From assembly GCA_905221605.1 (NCBI GenBank), contig CAJNDS010000300.1, positions 88,501 through 152,500 on the forward strand: 64,000 nt of DNA, written 5' to 3'. This stretch comes from Symbiodinium natans. Its lineage: Eukaryota > Sar > Dinophyceae > Suessiales > Symbiodiniaceae. Below the pieces are notes generated by a model that was not told the DNA's origin, did not search any database, and worked only from the letters and a program-made list of their open reading frames with translations. Below are positions 12,044 through 24,705 of this stretch, piece after piece. Position 1 is the stretch's first letter. Each line of letters opens with the position of its first letter. A program made the translations under genes and the position numbers.

Positions 12044-15000
12044 CTCGATGCTTTCGGGCACTTGAAGGTTTGGAGCAGGATGGTGCGTGAAAGACACATC
12101 AAGACATCCAAGATACACCTAACCTGAAAAAACATCGGGCCTGCTGGAGCTCAACGCGCGCAACGGCCTGGGGAGCAGGTACGAAGGATGGGCTCAGGCG
12201 GCCAATGACGACGGCAGCCACCACCTGCAGGAGCTCAACGCGCAAGACTGCCACAAGCCATTCGCTGAAGAGAAACCCTCTTGACCCTCTTTGCTACCAA
12301 GGCGGCAAGGGCGAGGACAGCAGTGAGGGAAGAGCGGCCACGAGCCATGAGTTCCAAATGCCTGCTCAGGCAGTTCACTCTGTCATTCTGCTAGTCTCCA
12401 GGGGAGGCAGGCTCCAAGCAACTTCGTGCCTGCCGGTGCAAGAACTGCAAGAATCACTGTTCAAAAACCAGCTCTGGAGCCAAAACTCTGCGATCAGGCT
12501 GGATCTTGCTGGGTCTTGCTCACCTCCTCGCAACAACCCCTGGAGTCTGCGCATGGTCTCAGTGCAACTCAGCATAGCAGGTGGGCCTCGCAGGCAGAGG
12601 CTGTTGTCAAGGATCCCTTGGTGTCCTCATGACTCAAAAAATGACTCATTTTTTCTGCAGGCACATCTGCCGGATCCCCTTTGGGGGGGTACAGAGAACT
12701 CTGCTTTCAGTGCAGTTCCTCGTCATTCCGTGAGGCAGATGCTTGTAACGCTTGCCGGGCAGACCTCACACGACGTCAATGTCAAAGCTCGGCCATCGGC
12801 CAGACTTCCAACTTGCAGTATCCCTGGGCGGTAGACCGAGTTATGTCCAGGCACATCCTCACGAAGACAACCAGAAGCACGAGGGTGACCTCAGCTTTGA
12901 GCTTCCAGTTGTGTTCTGGGAGGGATGCAAACACTGCAGGGAAAGTGATCGGCAGCTGTCTGGGCCACCAGCAGCAACGTCGACTATGGAACCTGCGACG
13001 ATGCACCGCGACATATCCGACAAACCCCACTTCAGAGCGTCGCCGAAAGGGGACATGAGAAGTGAATGAAGTGATGCGGAGCGTGCTCTTCCAAGTCCCC
13101 CGACGCACCGGGTCAGCGCTTGCACGCTCAGAAGGGTTCTGAGCCTGGCGGTCTTTCGTGGCTCTTGGAGCAACTCGCTTCGCCGACAGAGAGCTCGCTG
13201 CCTGCCGCCTTGCCCTAGTTTGCTGAGGTTCTGCACTGCCTGCACAAGTGATTCTCAGTCATGCACCACAGATAGCAGGGCTAGAGGGGGAAAGGTGATG
13301 TGCAGCATCATCCAGAGCCTGGATGAGCTCGCATCCACCCCGCTAGCTCCTTTCCAAGGCTGCCAACAAGGCAACGTCCGCTGCAGGAATCTGTTTCTGT
13401 TTCACCAAGTTCCGATTGAAGACAGCTCTTACAGAGGCACAGCAGTTTCCAAAGGAACTCCTTGACCCAAAACCCCCAAAAAAAAACAAAAACAAACAGC
13501 GAGCGCACAAAAGACGTGAACTCCGTCTCGCGTAGCCATGAGCCCAAGAACCCCAGGTCTGCTAGAGAGAAGGAGCACCAGCCCCTACAGTGAGCCAGCC
13601 CCCTCCCCAAAAAAAAGCTCGCTGAGCTCCGCAGTCACCCCACAAGGCCTTCTGCAGGAGCTGCTGCGCGCGGCCCAGGTTGCCCTCCCAGGCCTCTTGT
13701 TAAAGCAAAATATCTGCCAAAAAAACTCCGCAAAAATCACACATCCTTCGGGTGTTCGAGATTCTTTTTCCGAGCTTCCGAAGATGTTCACTTGCAGAGC
13801 TTGGGTTTGTGGGGGGGTTGGGAAGCGGTGTTTTTGGCGATTCTGGGCTGGGGACTAAGGGCTTTGAATGGGCTGTGAGGGTGGTTTCGAGCTGCCTGGG
13901 GCCTGGGCTCAGGGATCTTCAGGGTGCGAAGAGCAAGGGAACGCGGCAACTCCCGGCCTCCGCCCTCCGTCCGTTTACGTAGCGCAGGACTGTTGGATAT
14001 GTTTCCACCTGACAAGCACATGATGGGACAGGACTAATATGGACTAATGGAACTGGCTGGTTGGCAGAGACCCTTCAAACAGAAGCTGTCGCGACGTGTC
14101 CAGGAAAGTGGGATGAAGGCTCAGTTCAGACCTGACGCCAATTTCTTGTTTGCGTGGACCAAGCTCTTCCTGTCACAAGCTAACAAAGAAGCTCCTACGG
14201 CATAGATGTCAGGAGGCGTGGCCTTGCAACTGGTCGCGACTGGAACGATGCATCACCGAGAGCACAGACAAGCGGTCCACGTCGCCACAAAGCTCGCCGA
14301 GAGGGCACAAAGATCCAGCGAGGTGTACGTGTGTCGGCTGCTACCCTCACGCCCTGAGTTCCATTATATCACATCGCTTGAGCATGCGTGGCCAACGCCG
14401 GCCAACATCTGGAACATGGAAGTCACAGAAGTCATCCAGAAGCATGTAGATGAAAGCAAACACACCTTTGCGCTTCCCGGTCGAAACCACGAATTATCAT
14501 CTTCGAGACACGGACTTGCGAGGCTTTGCAGATCCAGGGCAGAGGTGCCAGCGTAAGTGACTGGCTCCGACGAGCCAAAAGGAGTTCTCTTTGCGGGTCT
14601 CCGGGCGTTCTGACTGCAGGTCAACACGGAGGCAACCTGCGCCATGACTTGTAGGATGCGGACGATGCCAGGTGAAGGAGGCAATTGTGAGGGTCTATAC
14701 CGGAACCGTCACCGTCAGCATCCACTGAAGCGGAACATCTCTCATCACGGTCGCGCGTGGGCACCGCCTCAGCCTATACTGAAATGGGGACGCTGACGCG
14801 TCCTAGCAGACCCCGCCAAGTAGCCGACGTCTGCATCAGCGAATCTTGATTGAAACTTGCCTGAGCTGAAACTGCTTGAAGGCACAAGGCAAGGAAGGCC
14901 CTGTGCCCTGAAAAAGGCGTCTGTGCTCAAGATGCTTGCGGAAGCTCTACATGTTCTACAACTTCAGCACTCGGTGTCGCACCATTGCCTGCGTCACTTC

Positions 15001-15279
15001 GAAGCAGTTCGTCTGAGGCAGCCTGATCAAGGGTTAGGGCCTATGGCTTGGGATTGCCTAAGGAGCAAGGGCTTTCACAGAAACCAGACCTCTTCAACAG
15101 GTCCGGTATTGACTCGAAGTAGATAACGTGCGGGAACCGGAAGTAGTCAGTGAAGGGCAGTATGTGATGCACCGCCTCGATTGACCTCTCCTGGAACGGT
15201 GATGCCTCAGCTTAGCCATTAGCACCCAGAGCTTCACTACATCCAAGCTTTGGTCACTACATCGTCTCTCTCCCCAAAA
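12044..15279. other. No recognised gene
   Basis: Only short open frames of unrecognised sequence. The upstream exons of the PsbY-like gene (plastid leader, start codon) should lie at the left end on the minus strand but could not be pinned down. The word GGAGCTCAACGCGC occurs twice, at about 12147 and 12231. A short exon-like piece (ELLRAAQ between an AG and a GT) sits at about 13660 on the plus strand but has no partner. Confidence 0.45.
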
Positions 15280-17273
15280 TCACTTAATCTTCCGAGTTTT
15301 GGGCCTGGATAATTCAATCTCAGGAGGTGATCGGCTTCTTAGGGGGCGCTTTTTGAGACTGGGTTCGGCGGTGGTCTCGGGCCACAGTGGTGTCTGCCCA
15401 GGCTTCACCTTTCTTCCAGCCCAGCGATAGTCATAGGCCCCATGATCTTGCTGGAAGAGATACTTGGGCAGGGAGGAGGGCATGAAGATGGGCATATTCA
15501 TGCTGTAGAACTCGTAGAAAGTAATAAGGTCCATGTCATACGGCCACAGCACGACTGCGCGAAACTGCGCGAAGGTGCTGAACTGCTTGTCGGTCAGTGC
15601 ACGCGTCACAAAACGGAAGGGAAAGCCTGGGCTGACGGCCGCCCGCAGCCTGCCTTCCGCGGTCGGCCAGTCCTCAGAAGATGCGGACTCCGAGAGGCTT
15701 CCGGCAGAAGGCGCTCCAGCTACATCTCCGGACGCAAGATCGGTCATACTACGTCGGAGGAGGCACATGAGCACGGACTCGTGCGGCCGATCAAGCACCA
15801 GCACCTCCTCCAAGCGGCGAGGGAAGTGGGTCGCACCAGTGTAGAGCGCATGGGTGCGGATGGCCGGCAGACGCGGAGCACCAATTTGATACTCATACTG
15901 CATCTGGAGGAAAGGATCGCTCACTGCAAACTCGACAGACTTGGTCCTGGCAAGCAAGGTGCAAGGGGTAGCATACCCAAATCCTGCCTGCCCTACCTAC
16001 CCTACCTACCCTAAACACTAAACACACCATGGGCGGGCCAGACCCTATGCAACCACCACACCCCCCCACCCCATCCCGGAACCCCTCACCGTCGGGGAAC
16101 AGGATCCTGAACCTCAACCATTCGGAGGTGGGGCCAGAACGAGCATGAATACACAATATCTCAGTTCTTGGGGTGCTGATAAACATGCACCTACAATGTT
16201 CTGCACTTCTTTCCTTCTGCTAAAGAAGTGCTTTTTGCAGTCCTGGCCATGCTGGAGAAGCGCCTCCAGTACGACTCTCGTGTTGCTGAGTCCTCTGGAA
16301 CCATGAAGAGAAGCGGATGTCCGAAGTATCCCACTGTGGGCACATCAAGGGACTCGACCAGAAGGCAAAGATACGCGACAGTGCAAAGGAAGAGGCTTAC
16401 GTGTCGCAAGCGACCAGCAGCAACATGTCGAAAGTCCGACTCAAAAGACTCCATGTGTTCGATGGGATCCTTGGAGACAGCACTGTGCGGAATGCGCGTC
16501 CTGAATAGGTCGGTAATTTCGTCCTTCTCTTCGTCGCATACCAGCCGAGGATGCTGGTATAGAGTGGCGCAGCGGTTTGGAAGCCATTTCGGATACTGGT
16601 CTTGAATGAGGTTCCGGTGTCGGAGCTTGACATTTGTCAAGATACGTGCCCACATCTGCAGAGGCTCAGCAGACAGCGTGGCATGAACACCCATCTCCCA
16701 AACAGTTAAAATGGGCTCCTGTGGAAGATCTGGTTGCCGAGGCTCACTCGAAGGAGAGTGATACTGACCTCGCAAGTGCTGTGGAAGCCTGAATTGGTCA
16801 CGCTCCAAGTTGGCCAAGATGTCCAGGGATGTTACAGGCCAGCCAGAGCCTTCCATAAAGTCCAGTGCGCCTCGAAAAACGTCTCCAAGCAAAAACTGGG
16901 CGTGCCGAAGGAACTGCTTCTTGCTCTTGGGATGGTGCCGCGCAGACACCCAGAGGGCCGACACCACCCCATAGAGACAGAAGGGCTCCCTGAGTTCCTC
17001 CACAGTCCCGGGCCGGGTGTTGCAGCTGGCGAAGAAGCTTTGCATCGCGAGGGACATGCCATAGAGGGCCTCCTCCTTTGGCTGCAAGGCTTCCCAATTG
17101 GCCTGCAACAGCGACCCCGCTTGCTCCGCCAAGGCCTCATCCTCCGGGTAGCCGGCAGCTGCATTCCGTTTCAGCCTCTCACGGAAGCTCCGCCACTCCG
17201 CATCCCAGTCGCACTCCAGGAACCCTGCAAAGGCAAGGCCAAGCCACCCCACATAGAGTCCACGCCGCATCAT
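15280..17273 (-). CDS. Conserved secreted/membrane-associated protein, two exons, function unknown
   Basis: The gene reads as 17273-16207 joined to 15946-15280, giving 577 residues. The intron (16206-15947, 260 bp) begins GTGCAG and ends TTGCCAG; both exon edges agree in phase 2. The start is ATG-ATG followed by Arg-Arg and a hydrophobic stretch (GLYVGWLGLAFAGFL), a plausible signal peptide. The first 350 residues are rich in Trp and Cys (for example VWEMGVHATLSAEPLQMW). The second exon holds the most conserved-looking part: FRAVVLWPYDMDLITFYEFY, then MNMPIFMPSSLPKY. I have an impression of similar sequences among unnamed dinoflagellate proteins and, loosely, of the C-terminal lobe of GT-B glycosyltransferases (Pro-Tyr-Asp...Glu-x-Tyr), but no catalytic residue can be assigned. 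The C-terminus is basic. The kinesin gene upstream is on the same strand. Confidence 0.72.
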
Positions 17274-18250
17274 GAGCCATGGACGCTGCTATGTGGCCAC
17301 GAGGAGCGGAGCTAAGCACGATGAAGCAATGCTACGAGTGCAGGACAGGTGCGGGACAGGTGAGCGGGTAACCTCCAAGTCCCTGCAAGGAAAAGTGCGG
17401 TGAGACAAATTCCTGCCTGCTCCCGATTGCAGAGCACCTTGTCCTCGGCGCAATCCACCTGCAAGTTCCAACCTTCTTGAAAAGTTACAGGGAACCACAC
17501 CCTCGCATCCCGGCCTCCGCGAAGCGCACGCGAGGCAAGAAGGTTTCGTCCCTGTTCAACTTCCCATTCAGGATGTTGCCGTGTCTCCTGAAGAAGACGC
17601 AAGGTGCCACAAAAAAAAGAGAGAGCTTCCCCTGAACACAACCGGACACGGACATGCACAGCGCTGTGAGATGTGTTGTTGAGTCACACTTGGCGACAGA
17701 GGCACACGTCGCCCTGAGCCCAACTCGCCCAACTTAGAGGTTGAAAAGCCAGGGCTCCGGGAGCCTCGATCCCATGCAGGATCGAGAAGAGTTCGTTATC
17801 GACTGGGCCGACTCAGACGCGGCTGAGGGGCCGGAGCTGGGATGCACTGTTGGGTGGAGACTCATCCAGAGTGAAAGGAACTGTGTCAATGGATGATCCT
17901 GGGTAGCAAAAGGTCAGAATATTGCTGGAATACGTTGGAATCTTGTTGAGATGCAGTGATTCCCACCCGAGCACTTTGACAGTGCATCCGGGTCATGTGG
18001 AGCTACGTGGGGCCGTCGGAGCCCCCGATGCTCAGTCGTGCTGCCAAATTCTTGAGGTATGCTTGTGGTGCTTGCTGACCACGAGCCAAAATCAAAGAAA
18101 AAAACAGTGAAAGGGACACACCCGGATGCTCACTTGTCGTAGTGCATTTCCAGTCCTCGGGCGCGGGCAGTACCACGATTTTCCAAAGATCCAATCCCAA
18201 GCTAGAGCGTCCGCAGTTAGCAGAGCTAGCTTGAAATCAAGCCGGAGGAA
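17274..18250. other. Spacer between two minus-strand genes
   Basis: This should hold the 5' leader of the 15.3-17.3 kb gene and the 3' end of the kinesin gene. A minus-strand frame at about 18060-18003 (YLKNLAARLSIGGSDG) could be one more coiled-coil exon of the kinesin. On the plus strand a short open piece after CCCATGCAG at 17780 (DREEFVIDWADSDAAEGPE) looks exon-like but has no partner. Nothing else was recognised. Confidence 0.4.
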
Positions 18251-21200
18251 CTACTTGCTTTGTGCGGCTGAGGGTCGATCAACATGCGCCTCCAGGCGAG
18301 CAATCTTCGCCCGAAGAGCCTGCATCCCAGACTTCAAAAACACTACTTCTGACGGAGCGTCAGAAGGGCAACATTTTCTTGGAGCTCGGAGAAGCCCTGC
18401 CTTATTCTCTTGCAGCAACTCAAGGATTCGCTCACCCTTCGGGTCGCGATTCACCACTGCCTGCCATGGTTCCAACTTCCAGGGCCACGCTGCCCTACGC
18501 GCCGCGATGCCGCGTAAAGAACGTAACAGTAAAGAACGTTCTGCACAAGGGGCATTGCAACAGGGAAGCTCCCCAAATAAGAGGCTTCATGGGAACTAAG
18601 ACAGATATGTATGACTGCATATGTAAATAATTAAACATGATTTTGGTTATACAGGAATACATTTCGACTAGTTTTCATCTTTATTTCTGATCATACTACA
18701 TGCCGACATCCATAAGATTCCATGTGGATCTCTCTACGGACGGACACCCAGGTCCAATCTCCAGCACACGCCTTGTTCTCGATCTTCTTTGCACGCTCGG
18801 CAAAGCGCAAGCTCGACAGGGTCTCGTCTGCATTGATTCTCGCAGGCGAGACGTTGCAGATCATGACCTTGGGATAGGTCGGATGAGAACCCTCTATCAG
18901 GAGCCATCACAGCGACTAGCATACTCATGGACAGCACTGTGCGTTGCCATCATCACTTCAGCGTGGACGACTTCACGAACCATGGCCAAGCAGCCGTTTA
19001 CTGGTGCTTCTCCATGCTTTGACCCTACAGCTGCGGCCCAAGAGGCGGTGTAAGAGTTGCCACCAAGCGAGTCTTGCAACATCCGCGTCAGCTTGGAATC
19101 CCGGTAGGGAACATGCCGGCCTGCAGAGGCATGCACAAGGGATGCTGAAACACATGCTCCCTTCTTCCTGCCCTTCTTGCACAGAGAAAAATGGAAGAGC
19201 ACAAGCTTCAGCAGAGCCCCAGTGCAAACCTAGACTTGGAACAGGTCTATCTGGCAGTTGGGCGGCACCACTCCCTCAAGCCGCTCCTCCGGAAGTGCGT
19301 TCGGTCAGGGCGTTGATCACGTTCCCCAGGGCGGACAGCGACAGGTTGATCTGGGCGCCTACGCACACGTCTCACCATCCTCGGGTTTAGGGGTTAAGGG
19401 GTTAGGGGGTTAGGGGTTTAGGGTTTAGGGTTTAGGGTTCAGGGTTTAGGGTTTAGGGTTCTGAAGGGTTCTAAAGGGTTCGAGAGGGCTATCGAGGGTT
19501 AGAGACGCCAAACCATCAAGCGCCCCAACCGCTGCCTTCCTTCAGCCGATCTCCAGAAGCCCCTGTCGAGGCATTGCAGGGGGAGCGCCAAGAGCTTCAT
19601 TTCTTAGCATTCCAACTCTGGAAAGAACTTTGGGTGGCCTGGGACTGAAGTGACTCCGGGTCTTAGGGCTTGGGGTTTTTGGGGTTTTGGGACTTTGGGT
19701 GTGGAGAAATTCAACACCTTCTGCATGGGCGCACGTGGCCCTTCGAAACAATCCAACATCTTCTTCCATGCGACCATCAAGTTGATTGAACATTGAACAG
19801 TACTCTTTGCCAACATTGCTCAGACGTGGACAGCCATTTGGTGGGTTCAATATTTTGCGGGCCATGTATGGCAATGAGATTAGATGGAATATGTACCAGT
19901 AGATGCGGAGCACAGTCTGTTGGTTGATCTGGCACACTTGCGAAAGTTATCACGCAAGTGGAAGGAGATGCCGTGGGCAAGCGTGCGGGAAGGAAGGAAA
20001 GAGGCCCCGATCCCATGATACAGTCAATGGCTGGGAGCATCTCCCTGCTTCCACCTTCCCCCGCCTCAACTCCGAGCTCTGCTGGCTTTCGCGATAATCT
20101 GTCGAACCCAAACAAACCTTCGCTTGAGCCCAAAGAAGCGCCTGTGGCCTTTTGCCGCTCGCTGCCCGCCAGGTCAATGAGATGCAGCTTGGAGACTGTC
20201 AACCTCGTGTAGGTATAGGGCTTAGGGCTTATGGCTGGGTGCTCGCTGTTTAGGCCACATCACCAGCAAGAGCCTTTTTGCAAACACTAGAAGCCCCAAA
20301 TCAAACTGCAACAGCCTGTGACTGTCGACAATGCTTAGAGAATAGAACACATTCAACATGAATTGAACCAGTTGTTCCGCACGAGATCTATCTCTTCCCC
20401 GTCGAGCCATCTTCGCCGCACCACGGGTTCTTCTAAACTAAGAGTTGCACTATCTTAGGGTGTAGTAGGAGTTGCACTGGGGCGCTGCCAGTCCGGGGGT
20501 GGCACGGGAAAAGAACATGTCGCACGGCGCCCTTATGCAAAAACGGGGTGAAAGATGGGGCCCTTTGCTTTAGGGTGCGGGGTACCCCTACGCAATAAGG
20601 ATGTTGGGTATAGCCTTTATAACCTATTCAGGGTACAGTACAGTACAGTACACGCCCCTAGGAACCGAAAGCTTGGCATTCTCTCTTCGAAAACCTCAGC
20701 CCTGAAGATCATAAACCCCTAAACCCCATGCACCCTATTTAGGGTGTAGGATTTCGGGTAACCGTAAACCCTAAGCCCTAAACCCTAAACCCTAAATCCT
20801 AAACCCTACATTCTCAGGGTTTCGGGGTTGAATTAAAGCCACGGCAGGACACAGATCCGGATGTGGGGGAGCTTTCTTAAACTTCCGCAAGACATGTATG
20901 ACCTTGCCCTTACGCTGCGGCCACAAGATTGGCACTGCATTACGGGCAAAAGCTCTCGGAGGAGCCACACCGAACCTTGCAAGTGAATGAAAGTCTCCTT
21001 TAAACATGGGGGTTTACGATAACGGGGGACCCCTAATATAGACTCCGAATAGTAGGATCCCCTTATGAAAAGTACCCCAAAAAGGTACCCCGATTATCGT
21101 AAACCCACATGATTCTGCAGGCGTTCGAGGAGGGAAATGCTGTTCAGGGGCGTTGCACCATCCACGTCGTCACAGTCGTAGGCACCTATCCGCAGCGTCA

Positions 21201-23156
21201 CCACGGAGTGGGATCCTGGAGCTGAGGATCAAGGCTTCAGGGGATCTAGGTGGGTTGAGGGGTACTTTTTGTAGGGTTGTGGGGTGCTTTTTGGCCGGTT
21301 TGCGGTGGTCGATAAGATTTGCCGCACTTACGGATTCTTCCTGCAACCGGGCGTCTCGAGCTGTGTTCGTTCATGTTGGTCTTCCCCACGGCTCTCCTCT
21401 GCTGCGCCTGCCGATTGAAAGTGCCCATCTCTTTCGGTCATGGGGCTTTTCGAGTCTGTAACACTTCGCGAAAAGTACGCTCCGTATGAAGTTGGTACAG
21501 GGTGGGACAGGGAACGGATGAAAAGGCCTTTGCGATGCAATCCAGCACCTCCTCACAGCTTCGAACCTGTCCCGAGTTAGGCAAGCAGAGGCATTCACGC
21601 ACGGGCTTCCGATACTCTTAGCACACTGACACCCAAACAGGTTCAAACCATCATGCTTCATCGTAAACTGCTTGCGCATGCTGCTCCCTTGGGTCACTCT
21701 CTTCTCCGTGTGTCTGTACCCAAGCTGGCCTGCACCTCTGTCAGGCCTTCGACGTGAATGCCCTTCCCACCTCAACGGCAAGGTGGTGAGGTACCAGGCT
21801 TCGGTGAGTGGCAGTCCGGCCTTCCGTGCTGTCCTCCCGGATGGGGAGGTCATCACTGGAGTCCACGGAAAGGTCCCTCACCTTTTCATGTGCCAAAAAT
21901 AATAATAAATCATAATCATAATTATAATCATAATAATCATAATCATAATAATATTAAAAATAATATTAATACATCAGCTTGCTTTAGCTTGCTTAGTAGC
22001 TCTTTCGGAACATCCCTCTCACCTTCTCGTTGTAGATCTCAAGCACACTGCACACCACGGTGATGTGCCGCTTCTCGGCGCAGTCCTCGCATGGAACAGT
22101 AACCTTTTTATCAATTCCCACACGCAAAATCAGCTCTTGCAATCCCGAAACAAAAGCCAAAAAACTGAGACCCAGGCCTTGATCTCGCTGAAGAGCTCAG
22201 AACAAAGAGTGGGGATGATCCCTTTCTGGTCCGAAGACCCCTGCATCGTGAAGGTTTTCCCGGACCCTGTTTGCCCATATGCAAACAGGCATCCGTTGTA
22301 GCCTAAGGCAGCAAGCGTGCGCTTGTTTCAGGAGAGCCATCCCCTCTTGGAACTGAGGCCCGCTCCCTCCAACACTTTGTGCAGCAGGGGTCTGGCTGTT
22401 CGGTCCTGTGCAATGCACCCAATGTCGAACTCTCTGACTGACGGCCTATCATGCCAGGACCCTTTACAGACATGCTGAGCTTTGGGCATACACCTCACGT
22501 TGAGCAACTTCGGGGCGCATGACGCAATCAAAGGCAAAGCGGTAGTCTTTGTCATCCTCTCTGTGGAGGGTCATGCCGGTGTCCTCCTGGCAGGAGATAT
22601 GCTGCGCACTTGGGGAAGGGCAGGAGTCACCAGACGAAGCGACAAGAATTCCCCATGGCAACGTGAAACATGGTAGGTATGCGGATGCTGTTCACAAATG
22701 TCCTGGAAGGACAAGCACTCCCCCGATGAGGCTGCTTTTTCCCGCTCATTGAAAGGCCGTGATCTCACGGCAACAAGCACCGATCCTTGAACGAAACACA
22801 CGGACAGCTAAACTCAGAAAGATCATGCGTCGCAAGACTTATTCACGTCAAACGGCGTTTTTCCAACACATCGAGGCAGCTTGCCCCGGAGCGAAGGCCT
22901 GCGCCCGACTTTGCATCACCAGCAAATGCCTCGACGTGCACACATTTCATCGAGCAAGATGCACAGGAACCGCGTTGCATCGCGTTGCTCTCGCCTTCTT
23001 TTCTCCTCCCATCTCATCGGGACCTGGGACATGCACACTACGGCGTTGGAAACTGGAATGAAAAGCTTGCTTGCCTGCCACGTTGAGCTTGCGCAGCTCC
23101 GCAAGGGAGGGGCGGCCGCCGAAAAAGCGAGCACCCACATTAACCGTCCTGGCCAT
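18251..23156 (-). CDS. Kinesin motor protein, 18 exons
   Basis: A complete kinesin motor domain can be assembled on the minus strand. Exons: 23156-23075 (ATG start, 27-residue N-terminal extension), 22785-22703 ([16 protein letters not shown]), 22586-22482 (YRFAFDCV), 22405-22366, 22302-22178 (P-loop GQTGSGKT), 22085-22023 (VLEIYNEK), 21881-about 21822 ([18 protein letters not shown]), 21762-21730 (HVEGLTEVQ), 21566-21528, 21407-21356 (switch I, NMNEHSSR), 21215-about 21119, 20203-20142 (switch [16 protein letters not shown]), 19562-19536 (GDRLKEG), 19358-about 19287 ([12 protein letters not shown]), 19120-19047 ([20 protein letters not shown]), 18867-18772 ([18 protein letters not shown]), 18460-18401 ([13 protein letters not shown]) and 18319-18251 ([13 protein letters not shown], stop). 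The exon lengths sum to a multiple of three (about 412 residues): motor plus a short neck coil and no cargo tail, so more 3' exons may exist. Kinesins walk along microtubules using ATP. The subfamily is undecided; the neck words resemble kinesin-3/-4 types. Boundaries after 22482, 21822, 21119 and 19287 are ambiguous. Confidence 0.88.
19381..19473 (+). repeat. Telomere-like array inside a kinesin intron
   Basis: TTTAGGG and TTAGGGG units with a few degenerate copies, between the GDRLKEG and [12 protein letters not shown] exons. Confidence 0.85.
20745..20830 (-). repeat. Short CCCTAAA array inside a kinesin intron
   Basis: About six CCCTAAA-type units in the large (about 915 bp) intron between the switch I and switch II exons of the kinesin gene. 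Confidence 0.8.
21010..21106. mobile_element. MITE-like element with 22-bp terminal inverted repeats, copy A
   Basis: The 97-bp element starts GGGTTTACGATAACGGGGG and ends with the near-exact inverse (one indel). The interior reads GGATCCCCTTATG on the plus strand. Related sequences occur at 58524-58642 and 60481-60577. This copy lies in a kinesin intron, about 12 bp past the likely donor of the exon ending near 21119. It encodes nothing, so it would need a transposase in trans. Confidence 0.65.
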
Positions 23157-23236
23157 GAAGCCAGCATGCCAAAGAGCGATCGATTTCGGGGCTACGATGC
23201 TACATGATTGCCTTTCGCAAGATAAACCTAGTTTCA

Positions 23237-23237
23237 T

Positions 23238-23283
<46 letters not shown>

Positions 23284-23288
23284 AAAAA
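23237..23288. repeat. (CA)n microsatellite followed by an A run
   Basis: About 18 CA dinucleotides followed by nine A, upstream of the kinesin start codon. Confidence 0.95.
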
Positions 23289-23487
23289 CAATACACAACA
23301 AATGCCAAACAATTGGGTCCTTGTCGAGGCCACTCCATTTTCTGGTGCTACACCGGAGGCCTGTCAAATCTTCAGTCAAGTGCATTCAAGTGCTGCAAGC
23401 GGTCACGCGCTGCACCGCCGATGTGAGAGTGCAGGCCTTTGTGCACCCACACCCCATCCGTTCTCAGGCGACAGTGCGGGGCAAACG

Positions 23488-24684
23488 CTATGGGATAGGA
23501 ATGCGGAATGCGATCCCTCTCCAAACTGTGTCTGCTTCTTCAAAGTGCCTAAACATGTCCATGATGTCTGGGGCGCTCTCGGGGCTGCGATTGTTGCCAT
23601 GTTTTACTTTGGTCCTGGGCCCATCGCCCTTGGGATAGAAGATGCAAGAGTTCGGAATCAGAAACGTTAACAGGGCTGCGACAAGCGCGACAGGCCCGAA
23701 AACACCGCGCAACACTCCTGAAGCTGTCCCGTAGGTCCTGCCAAATCAGACATGGTCAAAGACAACACCTCTTCACAAGCAGCAAGTCATCACGCACGTC
23801 CTCACATTCATCAAGCCAACTGACACAAAAGAACACCACCTCCAATCAAACAAGTCATGACTTGCACCCCAATTCATTGTTGCTGTATTTGCACTCTGCC
23901 TCTTACCGAGACCCGCACCCATTCCTGGCTGGTGGGGTCCGTTGCTTTGACAAGGCGGTCGAAATGCTTGCCAACCAAGCTCAGCGGTGCCAACGAAGAA
24001 GGAAAGCCTCAAACTTCACCAAGGCCTATACATCTGGGAATGCACATAAAAGTCCTGAAAACATGCAGGAATCACGAGATCACATTAATTGCGGTTCTTA
24101 CCGTTCTGTCGCGAGTTTGAAGCTGCACCAATGACTGAGAGCTGAACCATCTGCTTGAGCTACCTAGATAGCAAGCGCCAATTAAAATTGACAAAATTGA
24201 CAACGATACCCGATACACATGTCGTTTCTCCACGGCTCATGGAAATCTCACAGTGCCCCGCCTGCGAACTTGTGAGAATGATAAGTGTGGCAGGCCAAAG
24301 AACCTGCACGAAACGATTTAAACTAGGAACGCAGGGTCCATCTGCTTGTCCAGGTTTCGTTTTGTTGAGCTCAAGGGATCCACACATGGCCTGCATGAAT
24401 GACATTGGAACGTAGTCAAAGTAGGCCGTGCGCCGTATCAACCTGGGCGCTGATCGGCTGCAACATTTGAAGACCCTGCTTTGCACGAGCCATGCTCAGG
24501 TCATGGCGGCATGCGATGCACATGGGAACAGATGTTTCCCGGAATTTCTTTGTGGCTTGCAGTGAGAAGCAACGGTAAACAGCAGCAAGTTGCCAGAAGC
24601 ACCAACAAGCCAGCCTAAGCCTACAACTTGCACGGCGCCAACCGCCAAGTCTCCAAAAATGACAAGCGACGATGCATAAAACAT
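23488..24684 (-). CDS. Unidentified multi-exon membrane protein (candidate)
   Basis: Several minus-strand pieces look coding. From an ATG at 24684: MFYASSLVIFGDLAVGAVQV, then GLGWLVGASGNLLLFTVASH, which are two hydrophobic segments. Then KFRETSVPMCIACRHDLSMA (about 24545-24480), with a C-x2-C-x-H cluster. Then AYFDYVPMSFMQAMCGSLEL (about 24430-24370). Then LVGKHFDRLVKATDPTSQEW (about 23970-23905), ending at a GTAAGA donor. Then TYGTASGVLRGVFGPVALVA plus ALLTFLIPNSCIFYPK (about 23740-23630), a third membrane segment. A further acidic piece (ESAPDIMDMFRHFEEADTVW) lies at about 23580-23520. I could not connect all splice phases and do not recognise the family; a choline-transporter-like protein was considered and not supported. 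The same strand as the neighbouring kinesin fits the block direction. Confidence 0.42.
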
Positions 24685-24705
24685 TTTTGTTGCGAACACT
24701 TGCAC

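Noticed and set aside
20117-20131. Second spliced-leader relic (TTTGGGCTCAAG on the minus strand)
   Set aside because: It has an extra G compared with the leader and lies inside a kinesin intron; probably chance.
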